From contig NZ_JACIHE010000009.1 of the NCBI RefSeq assembly GCF_014198245.1, forward strand, positions 1 to 64,000: a DNA stretch of 64,000 bases. The letters are read 5' to 3'. The position numbers were made by a program, and so were the translations under genes. This document shows, one piece after another, positions 26,650 to 34,442 of the stretch. A model generated the notes under the pieces. The model made no database searches. It was given only the letters and a program-made list of their open reading frames with translations, and was not told the origin of the DNA. This stretch comes from Bradyrhizobium sp. cir1. Lineage in GTDB: Bacteria; Pseudomonadota; Alphaproteobacteria; Rhizobiales; Xanthobacteraceae. Positions within the stretch are counted from its first letter, which is position 1. Every line of letters starts with the position of its first letter.

Positions 26650-27192
26650 TCAGTCTCCCTCTGCTCGCTCTCCGAAAGCATCTCCACTTCCGCCGGCGTC
26701 GCCCGCCCAATCCTCCGGGAACACTCCCAACCGGACGTACCGGTGAAATGACGAATGCGCCCAATCGCGGACGCTTCGAACGTAACCATGCTTGACCGGA
26801 TTGAAGTGAACGTAATCGACATGACGAGCGAAATCATCTTCGTCACGAATCGTGTGTTCCCAGTAGCGCCGCTGCCATAACGCCAGTTCTCCATTGGAAT
26901 GACGTGCCAGATTGACACCGGCCTGAAGCAGTGCACTGCTGAAGTGGCCTTTGATCCGGCGCCACCGTCCCGCGAAGTCAGCATCATCCAGCGAGAGTTT
27001 CATGACGACATGCAGATGATCCGGAAGGATCACGATCGCATCGATCTCGAACGGGCGCTCCTTCCGAACAACCCTAAAGGCATCACGCAGGACGTCGACG
27101 TTCTCAATCAGGAGGCTCGACCGGCGGTCGAAAAGCGTCACCGTGAAAAAATAGGTGCCGCCCGGAAGAAAATTTCTTCGGTAGAGAACCAT
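26650..27192 (-). CDS. REP-associated tyrosine transposase (RAYT-1)
   Basis: This is a Y1/HUH single-strand endonuclease related to the IS200/IS605 transposases, thought to move REP sequences. The 180-residue product starts MVLYRRNFLPGGTYFFTVTL. The HUH metal-binding pair is His59 and His61 in LPDHLHVVM. The candidate catalytic tyrosine is Tyr127 in ARHVDYVHFNPVKHGYV. The family segments KGHFSSALL and LWQRRYWEHTIRDEDD are intact. No inactivating change is seen. It is bracketed by exact inverted family D half-REPs, and full family D palindromes occur at 21.9, 22.7 and 23.5 kb, so family D is its probable substrate. The second RAYT at 47842 is a paralogue tied to another REP family. Confidence 0.93.
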   Translation of the reverse strand: MVLYRRNFLPGGTYFFTVTLFDRRSSLLIENVDVLRDAFRVVRKERPFEIDAIVILPDHLHVVMKLSLDDADFAGRWRRIKGHFSSALLQAGVNLARHSNGELALWQRRYWEHTIRDEDDFARHVDYVHFNPVKHGYVRSVRDWAHSSFHRYVRLGVFPEDWAGDAGGSGDAFGERAEGD

Positions 27193-27204
27193 CGGCTAGA
27201 CCTG

Positions 27205-27235
27205 TCCCGGATGTCGCTTCGCTCATCCGGGCTAC
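27205..27235 (-). repeat. Half-REP, family D, right flank of RAYT-1
   Basis: 31 bases, exact reverse complement of 26602-26632, 12 bp upstream of the transposase start codon. Confidence 0.95.
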
Positions 27236-27257
27236 AGGATAGCACATGTGTCGCTCC

Positions 27258-27743
27258 CTACGCGTCCTTGTGCGCGCCGGGATGGATCAGGACGTCGCGC
27301 GCGGCGGCGAGGTCGATGAAGGCTTGCGCGGTGCCGCCGTGGTCGGGATGCATGCCCTTGGCGGCGCGGCGGTAGGCCTGGTTGATGTCGTCGCAGGTGA
27401 GCTGCACCGCGAGCGGCAGGCCCAGCATCTTGCGGGCGCGATCCTCGCTGGAAAGCTTCTTCGGCATTGCGTTGCGGCGGCCGAAGCGCGGCGCGGCGAG
27501 ATCATGAACGACATCGAGCACCACACCGAGGCGGCGCTGGGCCGCCAGCGTGACGCTGTGATCGTCATTGACCACGGCCTGGCGCAGTACCGGAAGCGCC
27601 TGCTCGGCGGCCTGCCGCAGCGTGGCATCCGTGCTCATCCGCACGATCTCGGCCACGACCCGGCCGGCCTCGGCCCAGTCGGCCGGCTGTGCCGACCGCA
27701 GGCGTTCGAGACCGAGTTTCCAGGATTCAAGCCGTTCCATCAT
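27258..27743 (-). CDS. J-domain protein with helical N-terminus
   Basis: The 161-residue product has an Ala/Leu-rich helical N-terminal part and a C-terminal J-domain (about residues 113-158). The J-domain carries the HPD tripeptide in AKGMHPDHGG, preceded by LTCDDINQAYRRAA, so it should stimulate an Hsp70 (DnaK) ATPase. There is no Gly/Phe or zinc region, so it is a specialised type III co-chaperone. ATG 27743 (MMERLESWKL) is chosen; a TTG six codons upstream is also possible. The J-domain lies at the extreme C-terminus, a less usual position. Client unknown. Confidence 0.8.
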   Translation of the reverse strand: MMERLESWKLGLERLRSAQPADWAEAGRVVAEIVRMSTDATLRQAAEQALPVLRQAVVNDDHSVTLAAQRRLGVVLDVVHDLAAPRFGRRNAMPKKLSSEDRARKMLGLPLAVQLTCDDINQAYRRAAKGMHPDHGGTAQAFIDLAAARDVLIHPGAHKDA

Positions 27744-27854
27744 GCGCGCAACGTTTAGCAATCGGGATCAGTATGCCAAGGCCGCCGTTTCCGACCCCTT
27801 AATTTCGAGTTAGCCTTTCATGAAACTTCGAAAAGAAATCGGGAGGAAATTGTC

Positions 27855-28622
27855 ATGGCATTGCTCGCAAACCACATCGCCGTCGTCACGGGCGCCGGTT
27901 CCGGCATCGGCCGGGCGATCGCGGCCGGCTATGCCCGCGAGGGCGCGCAAGTGGTGTTGCTCGACGTCAACGCCGACACGATCGCGGAGGCGGCCCAGGA
28001 GATCCGAAAATCGGGCGGCAAGGCCGAGAGCTTCGCGCTCGACGTGACCAGACGTGATGATTGCTTTGCACTCGCAAAACAGGTCGCGGGCAAGGTCGGG
28101 CAGGTCTCGATCCTCGTCAACAATGCCGGCATCACCCGCCGCAACGCCTTCACCGCGGACACCGAGACAGTCGCGAAGGACTGGAACGACATCATCTCGC
28201 TCAACCTCAACGGCGTCTTCAACATGACGCAGGCCTTCCTCGCGCCCTTGCGCGCGAGCAAAGGCCGCATCGTCAATATCGGCTCGATCCAGTCCTTCGT
28301 GCATCTGCGCACGCCGAGCTCGGCGGCGTATACGACCTCGAAACACGGCGTGCTCGGCTTCACCAAGGCGCTCGCGGTCGAGCTCGGCAAGGAAGGCGTG
28401 CGCGTCAATGCGATCGGGCCGGGCTTCATCGAGACCAACATCAACGTCCATGTCCGCGCGACGAATCCGGCGCTGGTGCAGGCCTTCGTCGATCACACCC
28501 CGCTGGCGCGCACCGGCAAGCCCGAGGACATCGTGGGCCCCGCGATCTTCCTCGCCTCGGATATGTCGGCCTACGTCACCGGAACGATCGTGATGGTGGA
28601 CGGCGGGTATCGCACGGTGTGA
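27855..28622 (+). CDS. Short-chain dehydrogenase/reductase (SDR)
   Basis: NAD(P)-dependent oxidoreductase of the classical SDR family, 255 residues. Nucleotide-binding TGAGSGIG at residues 12-19, an acidic residue at the end of beta-2 (VVLLDVNAD, favouring NAD), NNAG at about 89-92, catalytic Ser144, Tyr159 and Lys163 (YTTSK). The C-terminal MVDGGYRTV is typical of sugar-acid or 3-oxoacyl-type SDRs (gluconate 5-dehydrogenase-like). The precise substrate is not determinable. ATG 27855 follows GGGAGGAAATTGTC. Monocistronic; the next element is a family B palindrome. Confidence 0.9.
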   Translation: MALLANHIAVVTGAGSGIGRAIAAGYAREGAQVVLLDVNADTIAEAAQEIRKSGGKAESFALDVTRRDDCFALAKQVAGKVGQVSILVNNAGITRRNAFTADTETVAKDWNDIISLNLNGVFNMTQAFLAPLRASKGRIVNIGSIQSFVHLRTPSSAAYTTSKHGVLGFTKALAVELGKEGVRVNAIGPGFIETNINVHVRATNPALVQAFVDHTPLARTGKPEDIVGPAIFLASDMSAYVTGTIVMVDGGYRTV

Positions 28623-28647
28623 GGGGGCGCTCTCACGACCTTCTCAG

Positions 28648-28749
28648 TGTCATCGTCCGCGCAGGCGGACGATCCAGTATTCCAGATCGGTTGTGGGGTA
28701 CGGAGAGGCCGCGGCGTACTGGATGCCCCGCCTTCGCGGGGCATGACAG
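28648..28749. repeat. Palindromic repeat, family B
   Basis: Ends GTGTCATCGTCCGCGCAGGC and GCCTTCGCGGGGCATGACAG with inner arms GATCCAGTATTCC and GGCGTACTGGATGCC. It starts 26 bases after the SDR stop codon. Confidence 0.85.
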
Positions 28750-28984
28750 CGGAGAGTGCGGCGGCGGGCACGGCGCTGTGTTTGTCGCGCGAGATAGGTC
28801 CGCATCACCATGCATCTTCTGCCAATCGCGGCCGCTTCGCGGCATTCCTGAGGTCAATTGGTTGCGATCGCCCGCAATTAACCTTTCATTAACCAAACCC
28901 GCCCACCGTGGTTCTACGGCCTGGGGGTCGTTTGTTCTCGATCCGCTTCCAGCGAAGGAAGCGGGCGTTGATCGGGGTGTGTTG

Positions 28985-29230
28985 ATGACCACTGTTCATG
29001 TCGCGGCGCCGCAGGACGCACAATTCCTCGCTCCGAACCAGATCGTTCCACTGCTGATCGGCGCAACCGTCGACGAGGTCGAGCGCGAGCTCGTGCTCCA
29101 GACGCTCGCGCGCTGCGACGGCAACCGCACACGCGCATCGCGCGTGCTCGGCCTGTCGGTACGCACGCTGCGCAACAAGATCAGGCTCTATGCCGCCTCC
29201 GGCATCGAGGTGCCGACCTGTCAGGAGTAG
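28985..29230 (+). CDS. Small Fis-type HTH protein
   Basis: The 81-residue product is essentially the DNA-binding module of NtrC/Fis-type proteins: VDEVERELVLQTLARCDGNR then TRASRVLGLSVRTLRNKIRL, with the recognition helix in the last part. The AAA and receiver domains of NtrC proteins are missing, so it acts either as a nucleoid-type protein or as a remnant. Similar stand-alone modules are conserved in Bradyrhizobium, which argues for function. ATG 28985 follows TGTTG with no strong ribosome-binding site; a longer start was not found. Upstream lies an A/T-rich stretch with two TTAACC/TTAACCA motifs (28878-28897) that may hold the promoter. Confidence 0.8.
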   Translation: MTTVHVAAPQDAQFLAPNQIVPLLIGATVDEVERELVLQTLARCDGNRTRASRVLGLSVRTLRNKIRLYAASGIEVPTCQE

Positions 29231-29251
29231 TGCGCAACTGCGTGCGGACGA

Positions 29252-29521
29252 TCAGTCCGCCTGCGTGGCCGTGCCGCCAGACAAGCGGCGCAGCCCGCGC
29301 CGCGCACACATGCCGACCAGCATCACAAGTGCGATGACAGCAACCGCCGCCGTCATCAGCTCGATGGCGCGAAGGACGAAAGCCGTCATGACAGCCCATG
29401 CCGGCTGCGGCTCCTCGGCGAAGGCAATCGGCACGATGTCAGGCACGAGCAGCTGGGCGATGACGATGGCCGCGGCAAGGATCGCGGCGGACAGGCAAAA
29501 GATTTTCCATGCTGCGCGCAT
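29252..29521 (-). CDS. Small two-helix membrane protein
   Basis: Function unknown. The 89-residue product has two hydrophobic segments (about residues 9-35 and 46-70, VLRAIELMTAAVAVIALVML) and a basic, Cys-containing C-terminal tail (GMCARRGLRRLSGG). It is convergent with the Fis-type gene, with 21 bp between the two stops. The ribosome-binding site GCGAGGAGCGATCG precedes the ATG at 29521. Confidence 0.6.
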   Translation of the reverse strand: MRAAWKIFCLSAAILAAAIVIAQLLVPDIVPIAFAEEPQPAWAVMTAFVLRAIELMTAAVAVIALVMLVGMCARRGLRRLSGGTATQAD

Positions 29522-29680
29522 CGATCGCTCCTCGCGATGATCATGGCCCTGCGCAGCTCAATGGCACGGCGCCTCGCCCCCTCGATTGATGTTGATCAAG
29601 CGCAGCATGATGCGCGGGCGGAATTGCTGCTGTCGTCAAACGCCGCTAAGTAGCTTGCTTCCGGTCAAGGGAGCAGTGGC

Positions 29681-30199
29681 GTGGCAGACGATCAGGGACG
29701 GCAGGGACCTCCGGGTCCGCGTGGGCGGCAGGGCGAACCGGGACGGCCGGGACCGCAGGGTCATCCGGGCAAGCGGGGCCCCGACGGCGCACGCGGCAAG
29801 CCGGGGCCGCAGGGCAAGCCCGGGCCGGTCGGAAAGGCAGGCCCCCAGGGCAAGGCCGGGCCGCAAGGCAAGCCGGGCGAGGCCGGCCCGCGTGGCACTG
29901 CCGGAGCGCAAGGACCGGTCGGACCGCAGGGGCCGGCGGGACCGCAAGGCCCGCGTGGCGAGCAAGGTCCGCCCGGCCAGTTGCCGTCGATCGAACAGGT
30001 GCTGCCGTGGCTCGACCAGCTCTTCGACGCCTGGGACGAGCGCCGCCGCCAGCGCGAGCGTGAAGCCGCCGAGCGCGCGGCGATCGAGGCTGCCGTTCAG
30101 GAGGCCGGTGAGCCAATCGCCGATGACGAGAGCGACGACGGCGAAGCCGACGATCACAAGAAAAAGAAGAAAAAGAAGAAGCACGGCAACAAGAACTGA
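29681..30199 (+). CDS. Collagen-like Gly-X-Y repeat protein with coiled-coil and poly-Lys tail
   Basis: The 172-residue product starts at GTG 29681 with AGGGAG eight bases upstream. Residues 6-101 are 32 uninterrupted Gly-X-Y triplets, rich in Pro and Lys/Gln (for example GPQGKPGPVGKAGPQ), expected to form a collagen triple helix. Residues about 102-150 form a charged amphipathic helix (LPSIEQVLPWLDQLFDAWDE, then an Arg/Glu-rich run) that could act as the trimerisation coil. The tail is acidic, then eight Lys in a row, ending HGNKN. There is no signal peptide or membrane anchor, unlike most bacterial collagen-like surface proteins. Some X/Y positions carry Arg-Gly patterns. Function unknown. 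Confidence 0.88.
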   Translation: MADDQGRQGPPGPRGRQGEPGRPGPQGHPGKRGPDGARGKPGPQGKPGPVGKAGPQGKAGPQGKPGEAGPRGTAGAQGPVGPQGPAGPQGPRGEQGPPGQLPSIEQVLPWLDQLFDAWDERRRQREREAAERAAIEAAVQEAGEPIADDESDDGEADDHKKKKKKKKHGNKN

Positions 30200-30226
30200 C
30201 GGCGTGCTCGCGCCCGGACGCAGCAA

Positions 30227-30448
30227 TCAAGATGGCCGGGAGGAATCATCCCGGCGCGGCAGCATGCCCATGCGCTCGAACTGCCAGCGCATGGCGCGGT
30301 ACCAGAGATAGCCGACCGCTGCGCCGCACAGGGCCAGGATCACGACGCTCGCGCTCGAGAACGAGCCGCTCCACCACATCATCCACGCGGTCCATAGCAG
30401 CGTGAAGATGATGGCACCTGCTTTCAGGGGAAGAAGGGGGCGGCTCAT
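30227..30448 (-). CDS. Small two-helix membrane protein
   Basis: The 73-residue product starts MSRPLLPLKAGAIIFTLLW and has two hydrophobic segments (about residues 8-27 and 32-49) with several Trp. It ends with a basic tail (MRWQFERMGMLPRRDDSSRP). Function unknown. ATG 30448 has CCGGAGC eight bases upstream. It is convergent with the collagen-like gene. Confidence 0.65.
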   Translation of the reverse strand: MSRPLLPLKAGAIIFTLLWTAWMMWWSGSFSSASVVILALCGAAVGYLWYRAMRWQFERMGMLPRRDDSSRPS

Positions 30449-30544
30449 GGTCGTGCTCCGGGCTGTCAAAACCCCGGCAGGCATCATTGCAAGTCGAGGC
30501 GCCCCATACCGTGAGCCAGGTCACGGAAGAGATCCCTGGAGCCT

Positions 30545-30811
30545 CTAGCCGAACCGCAACCGCGAACGCTCCTTCGCCTTCTCCGCCTCGACCTCGCGGT
30601 CGCGCGCGGGAGCATGGGTGTGCAGCGAGGTCAGTAGCTTTCGCGCGGCGACCGAGACCTCTGCCACGGCGCGATCGAAGGCGGCCTCATTGGCCTGCGA
30701 CGGCTTGTTGAAACCGGACAGCTTTCGCACGAACTGGAGCGCACTGGCGTGGATCTCGTCCTCCGTCGCCGGCGGCTCGAAGTTGAACAGCGTCTTGATG
30801 TTGCGGCACAT
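30545..30811 (-). CDS. DUF2277 family protein
   Basis: The 88-residue cytoplasmic protein matches DUF2277 (starts MCRNIKTLFNFEPPATEDEI, then ALQFVRKLSGFNKPSQANEA and AVAEVSVAARKLL). The family function is unknown. The ATG at 30811 is preceded by CCGC and then directly by a (GA)32 tract, so the Shine-Dalgarno-like purine run is the repeat itself. In the present allele an upstream ATG at 30892 is in frame through the tract and would add METPG plus an alternating Glu-Arg run. Repeat-length change could alter expression. The C-terminus is basic (KAKERSRLRFG). Confidence 0.88.
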   Translation of the reverse strand: MCRNIKTLFNFEPPATEDEIHASALQFVRKLSGFNKPSQANEAAFDRAVAEVSVAARKLLTSLHTHAPARDREVEAEKAKERSRLRFG

Positions 30812-30812
30812 G

Positions 30813-30881
<69 letters not shown>

Positions 30882-30996
30882 GGGGTTTCCATAAGGACGA
30901 TCGGCGGAGGCGAAATCCTACATACATCCTTCCCTGCACTTCTGCTAAGTTCCGCCCAACGCGGCCGACGACCATGAGCCGCTCGGGGAGAGAGAC

Positions 30997-32058
30997 ATGA
31001 AGGCTTCTTGCGCAGCATTGGCGGGCGTTCTGCTGTCCGTTTCGACGTGGGCGATGGCTGCCGATTATCCCGCGCCTAGGCAAGGCGACTGGATCGCCAG
31101 GGAGTTCAAGTTCCACACCGGCGAAACCATGCCGGAGCTGAAGCTGCACTACACCACAATCGGCGAGCCAACCGGCCAGCCCGTGCTGGTGCTGCATGGA
31201 ACGGGCGGCTCGGGCGCGAGCATGCTGTCGCCCTCCTTTGCCGGCGAGTTGTTCGGCGCCGGGCAGTCACTCGACGCGACCAAGTACTACATCATCCTTC
31301 CCGACAGCATCGGCCATGGCAAATCGTCAAAGCCGTCCGACGGCATGAAGACGAGCTTCCCGAAATACGATTACGACGACATGGTCGAGGCGCAGTATCG
31401 CCTGGTGACGGAAGGCCTCGGCATCAAGCATCTGCGGCTCGTCATCGGCAATTCGATGGGCGGCATGCACACCTGGCTGTGGGGCGAGAAATATCCGAAG
31501 GCGATGGACGCGCTGATTCCGATGGCCTCGCAGCCGACCGAGATGGCATCGCGCAACTGGATGCTGCGGCGGATCATGCTCGACACCATCCGCAACGATC
31601 CCGACTACAACGGCGGCAACTACACCACCCAACCGCACATGATGAAATACGCCATCACGGCCTACGGTATCGCCAGCATCGGCGGCACGTTGGCCTATCA
31701 ATCGCAGGCGCCGACGGCAGCGAAGGCCGACAAGATCGTCGACGAACGGCTCGCCGCACCGATCACGGCGGATACCAACGACTTCGTCTATCAGTGGGAA
31801 TCCTCGCACGACTACAATGCGAGCGAAAAGCTGGAGGCGATCGAAGCCTCGCTGCTGCTGATCAATTCCGCCGACGACGAGCGCAACCCGCCCGAGACCG
31901 GCATCACGGACGCTGCGACGAAGCGCATCAAGAACGGCCGCCTCTACCTGATCCCCGCCAGCACCGAGACGCGCGGCCACGGCACCACCAGCAATGCAAA
32001 GTTCTACAGCGAGCAAATCAGGCAAGTGCTGCAAACCGCGCCGCAACGGACGATGTAG
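30997..32058 (+). CDS. Secreted alpha/beta hydrolase, homoserine acetyltransferase-like
   Basis: The 353-residue product has a signal peptide (MKASCAALAGVLLSVSTWAMA) and an alpha/beta-hydrolase fold of the MetX-like group. Seen are the oxyanion region VLVLHGTGGSG, PDSIGHGKSSKPSDG, the nucleophile elbow GNSMGGMHTW with Ser153, an acidic residue in LLLINSADDERNPPETG, and the catalytic His in TETRGHGTTSN. Because it is periplasmic it is unlikely to act in methionine synthesis; an esterase or acyl-transfer role on exogenous substrates is more plausible. ATG 30997 has GGGGAGAGAGAC upstream. It shares its promoter region with the divergent DUF2277 gene. Confidence 0.87.
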   Translation: MKASCAALAGVLLSVSTWAMAADYPAPRQGDWIAREFKFHTGETMPELKLHYTTIGEPTGQPVLVLHGTGGSGASMLSPSFAGELFGAGQSLDATKYYIILPDSIGHGKSSKPSDGMKTSFPKYDYDDMVEAQYRLVTEGLGIKHLRLVIGNSMGGMHTWLWGEKYPKAMDALIPMASQPTEMASRNWMLRRIMLDTIRNDPDYNGGNYTTQPHMMKYAITAYGIASIGGTLAYQSQAPTAAKADKIVDERLAAPITADTNDFVYQWESSHDYNASEKLEAIEASLLLINSADDERNPPETGITDAATKRIKNGRLYLIPASTETRGHGTTSNAKFYSEQIRQVLQTAPQRTM

Positions 32059-32224
32059 GACAGCGTAAATCCTCATATCGCAATGCATCATATGCGGCGC
32101 ATCAGTGCCGCATATTATTTGAGCATGCAATGCGCCGGCAGCTCGGGCTTAATCGCGTCAACGATACGAATCGATGCGCGCGACAGTCGCGCGCCAATGA
32201 ACGATGCGCGAGGAGGAGGATCGC

Positions 32225-32569
32225 ATGCACAGGCTCGCACTGTGCGTCTGGCTGGCCGCGCTGACGAGCGCCGCGTTCGCGTTCGACAACGGGCAATATG
32301 ATCACGTCCCGCCCGACATCCGCGCCTGGTTCAAGAGCGTGATCGCGCCGAACGGCGTGCCCTGCTGCGACATTTCCGACGGCCATCGCACCGAATACGA
32401 CGTGCGCGGCAGCACCTATTGGGTGCCGATCGAGGGGCAGTGGATGGCGGTGCCCGAGCGCGCCATCATCCGCGATCGCGGCAATCCGGTCGGTCAGGCC
32501 GTGGTCTGGTACGTCCACCATCGTGGCACCATCATCATCAGCTGCTTCGTGCCCGCCGATGCAGTGTAG
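32225..32569 (+). CDS. Secreted hypothetical protein with Cys-Cys motif
   Basis: The 114-residue product has a signal peptide (MHRLALCVWLAALTSAAFAF). The mature domain has DIRAWFKSVIAPNGVPCCDI followed by SDGHRTEYDVRGSTYWVPIE and ends IIISCFVPADAV. Adjacent Cys residues plus a late Cys suggest a disulfide or metal site. The family is widespread in Bradyrhizobium with unknown function. The ribosome-binding site GAGGAGGAGGATCGC precedes the ATG at 32225, which rules out the earlier ATG at 32204. Confidence 0.78.
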   Translation: MHRLALCVWLAALTSAAFAFDNGQYDHVPPDIRAWFKSVIAPNGVPCCDISDGHRTEYDVRGSTYWVPIEGQWMAVPERAIIRDRGNPVGQAVVWYVHHRGTIIISCFVPADAV

Positions 32570-32630
32570 CGCGTCGTGGTGGATTTCATTGGCTGGAGGC
32601 AACTCGATCGGGTAGCTTGACGCCGAACTG

Positions 32631-33248
32631 ATGCGGAGGCACCCGTTGACCGATCTTTGCGCCGAAGACCTCGCCACCATCTATGCCAAGCCGACCCCGC
32701 GCGTGATCGCGAAGGCACGGCCCGCAATCGATGTGCATGCGAAGAAGTTCATCGAGATGTCGCCGTTCTGCGTGCTCGCAACGTCGGGCGCCGACGGGAG
32801 CGTCGACGCCTCACCGCGCGGCGGCGGCATCGGCTTCGTCCGCGTCGCCGGTCCCAACCAGTTGCTGATGCCCGATCGCTCCGGCAACAATCGGATCGAC
32901 AGTTTTCGCAACGTCGTCGAAGGCTCGGGTTTCGTGCACCTGTTGTTCTTCGTCCCCGGCATCGACGAGACGCTGCGCGTCGGCGGACGCGGCACGCTGT
33001 CGGCCGATCCGGACCTGCTCGCCTCCATGGTGGAATTCGGCAAGCCGCCGCGCGCGGTGCTGAACGTTGCGGTAAGCGAAGTCTATTTCCACTGCGGCAA
33101 GGCGCTGATGCGCTCGAAGCTGTGGTCGGCGGACAAGGTGCAGCGCTCGGTGATGCCGAGCATCACCGAGGTCATTCACGAGCAGACCGGTCTGGGCGAG
33201 CCGGAGAGCCAGGCGATGACGGAAGAGCGCTACAAGGCGCAGCTGTAG
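32631..33248 (+). CDS. PPOX-type flavoprotein (pyridoxamine 5'-phosphate oxidase family)
   Basis: The 205-residue protein is of the FMN-binding split-barrel class (MSMEG_1061-type subgroup). Seen segments are FCVLATSGADGSVDASPRGG, LLMPDRSGNNRIDSFRNVVE, HLLFFVPGIDETLRVGGRGT and VSEVYFHCGKALMRSKLW. It would bind FMN and reduce or oxidise an unknown small molecule; a true PdxH role is unlikely because the PdxH C-terminal signature is absent. ATG 32631 is weakly preceded by a ribosome-binding site (GAACTG). It is followed by a family J palindrome. Confidence 0.87.
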   Translation: MRRHPLTDLCAEDLATIYAKPTPRVIAKARPAIDVHAKKFIEMSPFCVLATSGADGSVDASPRGGGIGFVRVAGPNQLLMPDRSGNNRIDSFRNVVEGSGFVHLLFFVPGIDETLRVGGRGTLSADPDLLASMVEFGKPPRAVLNVAVSEVYFHCGKALMRSKLWSADKVQRSVMPSITEVIHEQTGLGEPESQAMTEERYKAQL

Positions 33249-33262
33249 ACGCGGCGCGTTCG

Positions 33263-33412
33263 GTGTCGTCCCGGACAAGCGCAGATTCCGATAACGCGTA
33301 GCGTCGCCGGGAGCGGACTCCGCAGCAATAGTCTTGCGAAGATTCGGAGTGACCAGCTCGCGCAGTAACGCAATTCGGTGGTTATGGGTCCCGGCATTCG
33401 CCGGGACAACAC
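33263..33412. repeat. Palindromic repeat, family J-like
   Basis: Ends GTGTCGTCCCGGACAAGCG and ATTCGCCGGGACAACAC are inverted and the interior is about 110 bases. It separates the convergent PPOX and bacterioferritin genes and probably ends both transcripts. Confidence 0.75.
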
Positions 33413-33437
33413 GGAGTGGCAGCGCTAGCGTACTCGC

Positions 33438-33926
33438 TTAATGCCCCTCGCCCTCGAGCCCGCCGACGTGCTTCTGGGTGTAGAGCTCGAGGCCGATGCG
33501 GCCGATCAGGTCGAGCTGGGTCTCGAGGAAGTCGATGTGATGCTCCTCGTCGCTCATCAGCTTCTCGAACAGGTCACGCGTGACGTAGTCCTTGACGCTG
33601 TGGCAGTAGGTGGCCGCTTCCTGATAGAGCGCCCGCGCGCTCATCTCGGCGGCGAGATCGCACTCGATGATCTCCTTGACGTTCTGGCCGATGCGCAGCG
33701 GATCGAGCACCTGCATGTTCGGGAAGCCGTCGAAGAACAGGATGCGCGCGGTCAGCTTGTCGGCGTGCTCCATCTCCTCGATGGACTCCTTGCGCCAGAC
33801 CTTGGCCATGTCGAGGAGGCCCCAATTGTCGAGGAAGCGGTAGTGCAGCCAATACTGGTTGATCGCAGTCAGCTCGTGACGCAGTGCCTTGTTGAGATAG
33901 TCGATGACTTTTGGGTCACCCTGCAT
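33438..33926 (-). CDS. bfr: Bacterioferritin
   Basis: This is a haem-containing 24-mer iron-storage protein that oxidises Fe(II) at a di-iron centre. The 162-residue product has every ferroxidase ligand in place: Glu18, Glu51, His54, Glu94, Glu127 and His130. The haem ligand Met52 lies in SIEEMEHADK. Length is normal and the C-terminus carries an extra Gly/Glu/His tail. ATG 33926 has AGCTGGAGTGAACC upstream. A perfect Irr-type box lies 44 bp upstream of the start codon, and bfd is the next gene upstream on the same strand. Confidence 0.97.
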   Translation of the reverse strand: MQGDPKVIDYLNKALRHELTAINQYWLHYRFLDNWGLLDMAKVWRKESIEEMEHADKLTARILFFDGFPNMQVLDPLRIGQNVKEIIECDLAAEMSARALYQEAATYCHSVKDYVTRDLFEKLMSDEEHHIDFLETQLDLIGRIGLELYTQKHVGGLEGEGH

Positions 33927-33969
33927 GGTTCACTCCAGCTGTTGCAGTCCAAATCGGTCCTAAACTAAG

Positions 33970-33986
33970 TTTAGAACGCTTCTAAA
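33970..33986 (-). promoter_or_regulatory. Iron control element (Irr-type box) upstream of bfr
   Basis: A perfect 7-3-7 palindrome TTTAGAA-CGC-TTCTAAA at 33970-33986. It fits the ICE motif recognised by the Irr regulator in Bradyrhizobium and other Rhizobiales. A second inverted repeat CTAAACTAAGTTTAG overlaps it on the left (33960-33974). Irr represses iron-storage genes when iron is low, so bfr should be made under iron sufficiency. Confidence 0.88.
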
Positions 33987-34059
33987 TCACTTTACAATTG
34001 GGGGCAACCGGCTACGGGAACGCAGCCGGGGAAAAGCTCAGCCGGGGTTGCGGAAGTTT

Positions 34060-34332
34060 TCAGCAGGCCGCGAGGGCGAAATCGGCGAGCTCGGCGGTCT
34101 CGTCGTTGGCGGCCACGGTGTGGGTATGCGGACAGCCGGCACAGCAGGATTTGGCGCAGGGCCCAAGTGCTTCGTCGATGATGGTCTTGATCGTCCGCGC
34201 GCAGCGACCGCATTCGGCGCTGCAGCCGAGGCATCCATAGACCTGCTTGGCATGACGCACGGCGTCGTCGGACTCGGCGACGGCAGCGCGGATATCGTTA
34301 TCGCTCAGCACGTTACAGGAACAGACGATCAT
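34060..34332 (-). CDS. bfd: Bacterioferritin-associated ferredoxin with extended Cys tail
   Basis: Bfd is a 2Fe-2S ferredoxin that reduces the ferric core of bacterioferritin to release iron. The 90-residue product starts MIVCSCNVLSDNDIRAAVAE (Cys4, Cys6) and has the second pair in SAECGRCARTI (Cys41, Cys44), plus Cys34 and Cys37 just before it. Classical Bfd has about 64 residues; here a tail follows with more Cys and His (PCAKSCCAGCPHTHTV and a final Cys). The ATG at 34332 is preceded at some distance by a second Irr-like box. It lies upstream of bfr on the same strand with its own promoter region between them. Confidence 0.9.
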   Translation of the reverse strand: MIVCSCNVLSDNDIRAAVAESDDAVRHAKQVYGCLGCSAECGRCARTIKTIIDEALGPCAKSCCAGCPHTHTVAANDETAELADFALAAC

Positions 34333-34442
34333 GGAAGCGGCAGGCCCTTCGGTGATGCGCCATCATCGATATTTAAGGGGCCGGCCGGATGCAAAGGGAA
34401 AAACCGGTATTTGAAGCTATTCCAAACTGGCCCGGGTACAGC

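Noticed and set aside
29681..30199. Antisense frames of nearly 200 codons opposite the collagen-like gene
   Set aside because: Regular Gly-X-Y codons create open complementary frames; only the plus strand has a ribosome-binding site and meaningful structure.
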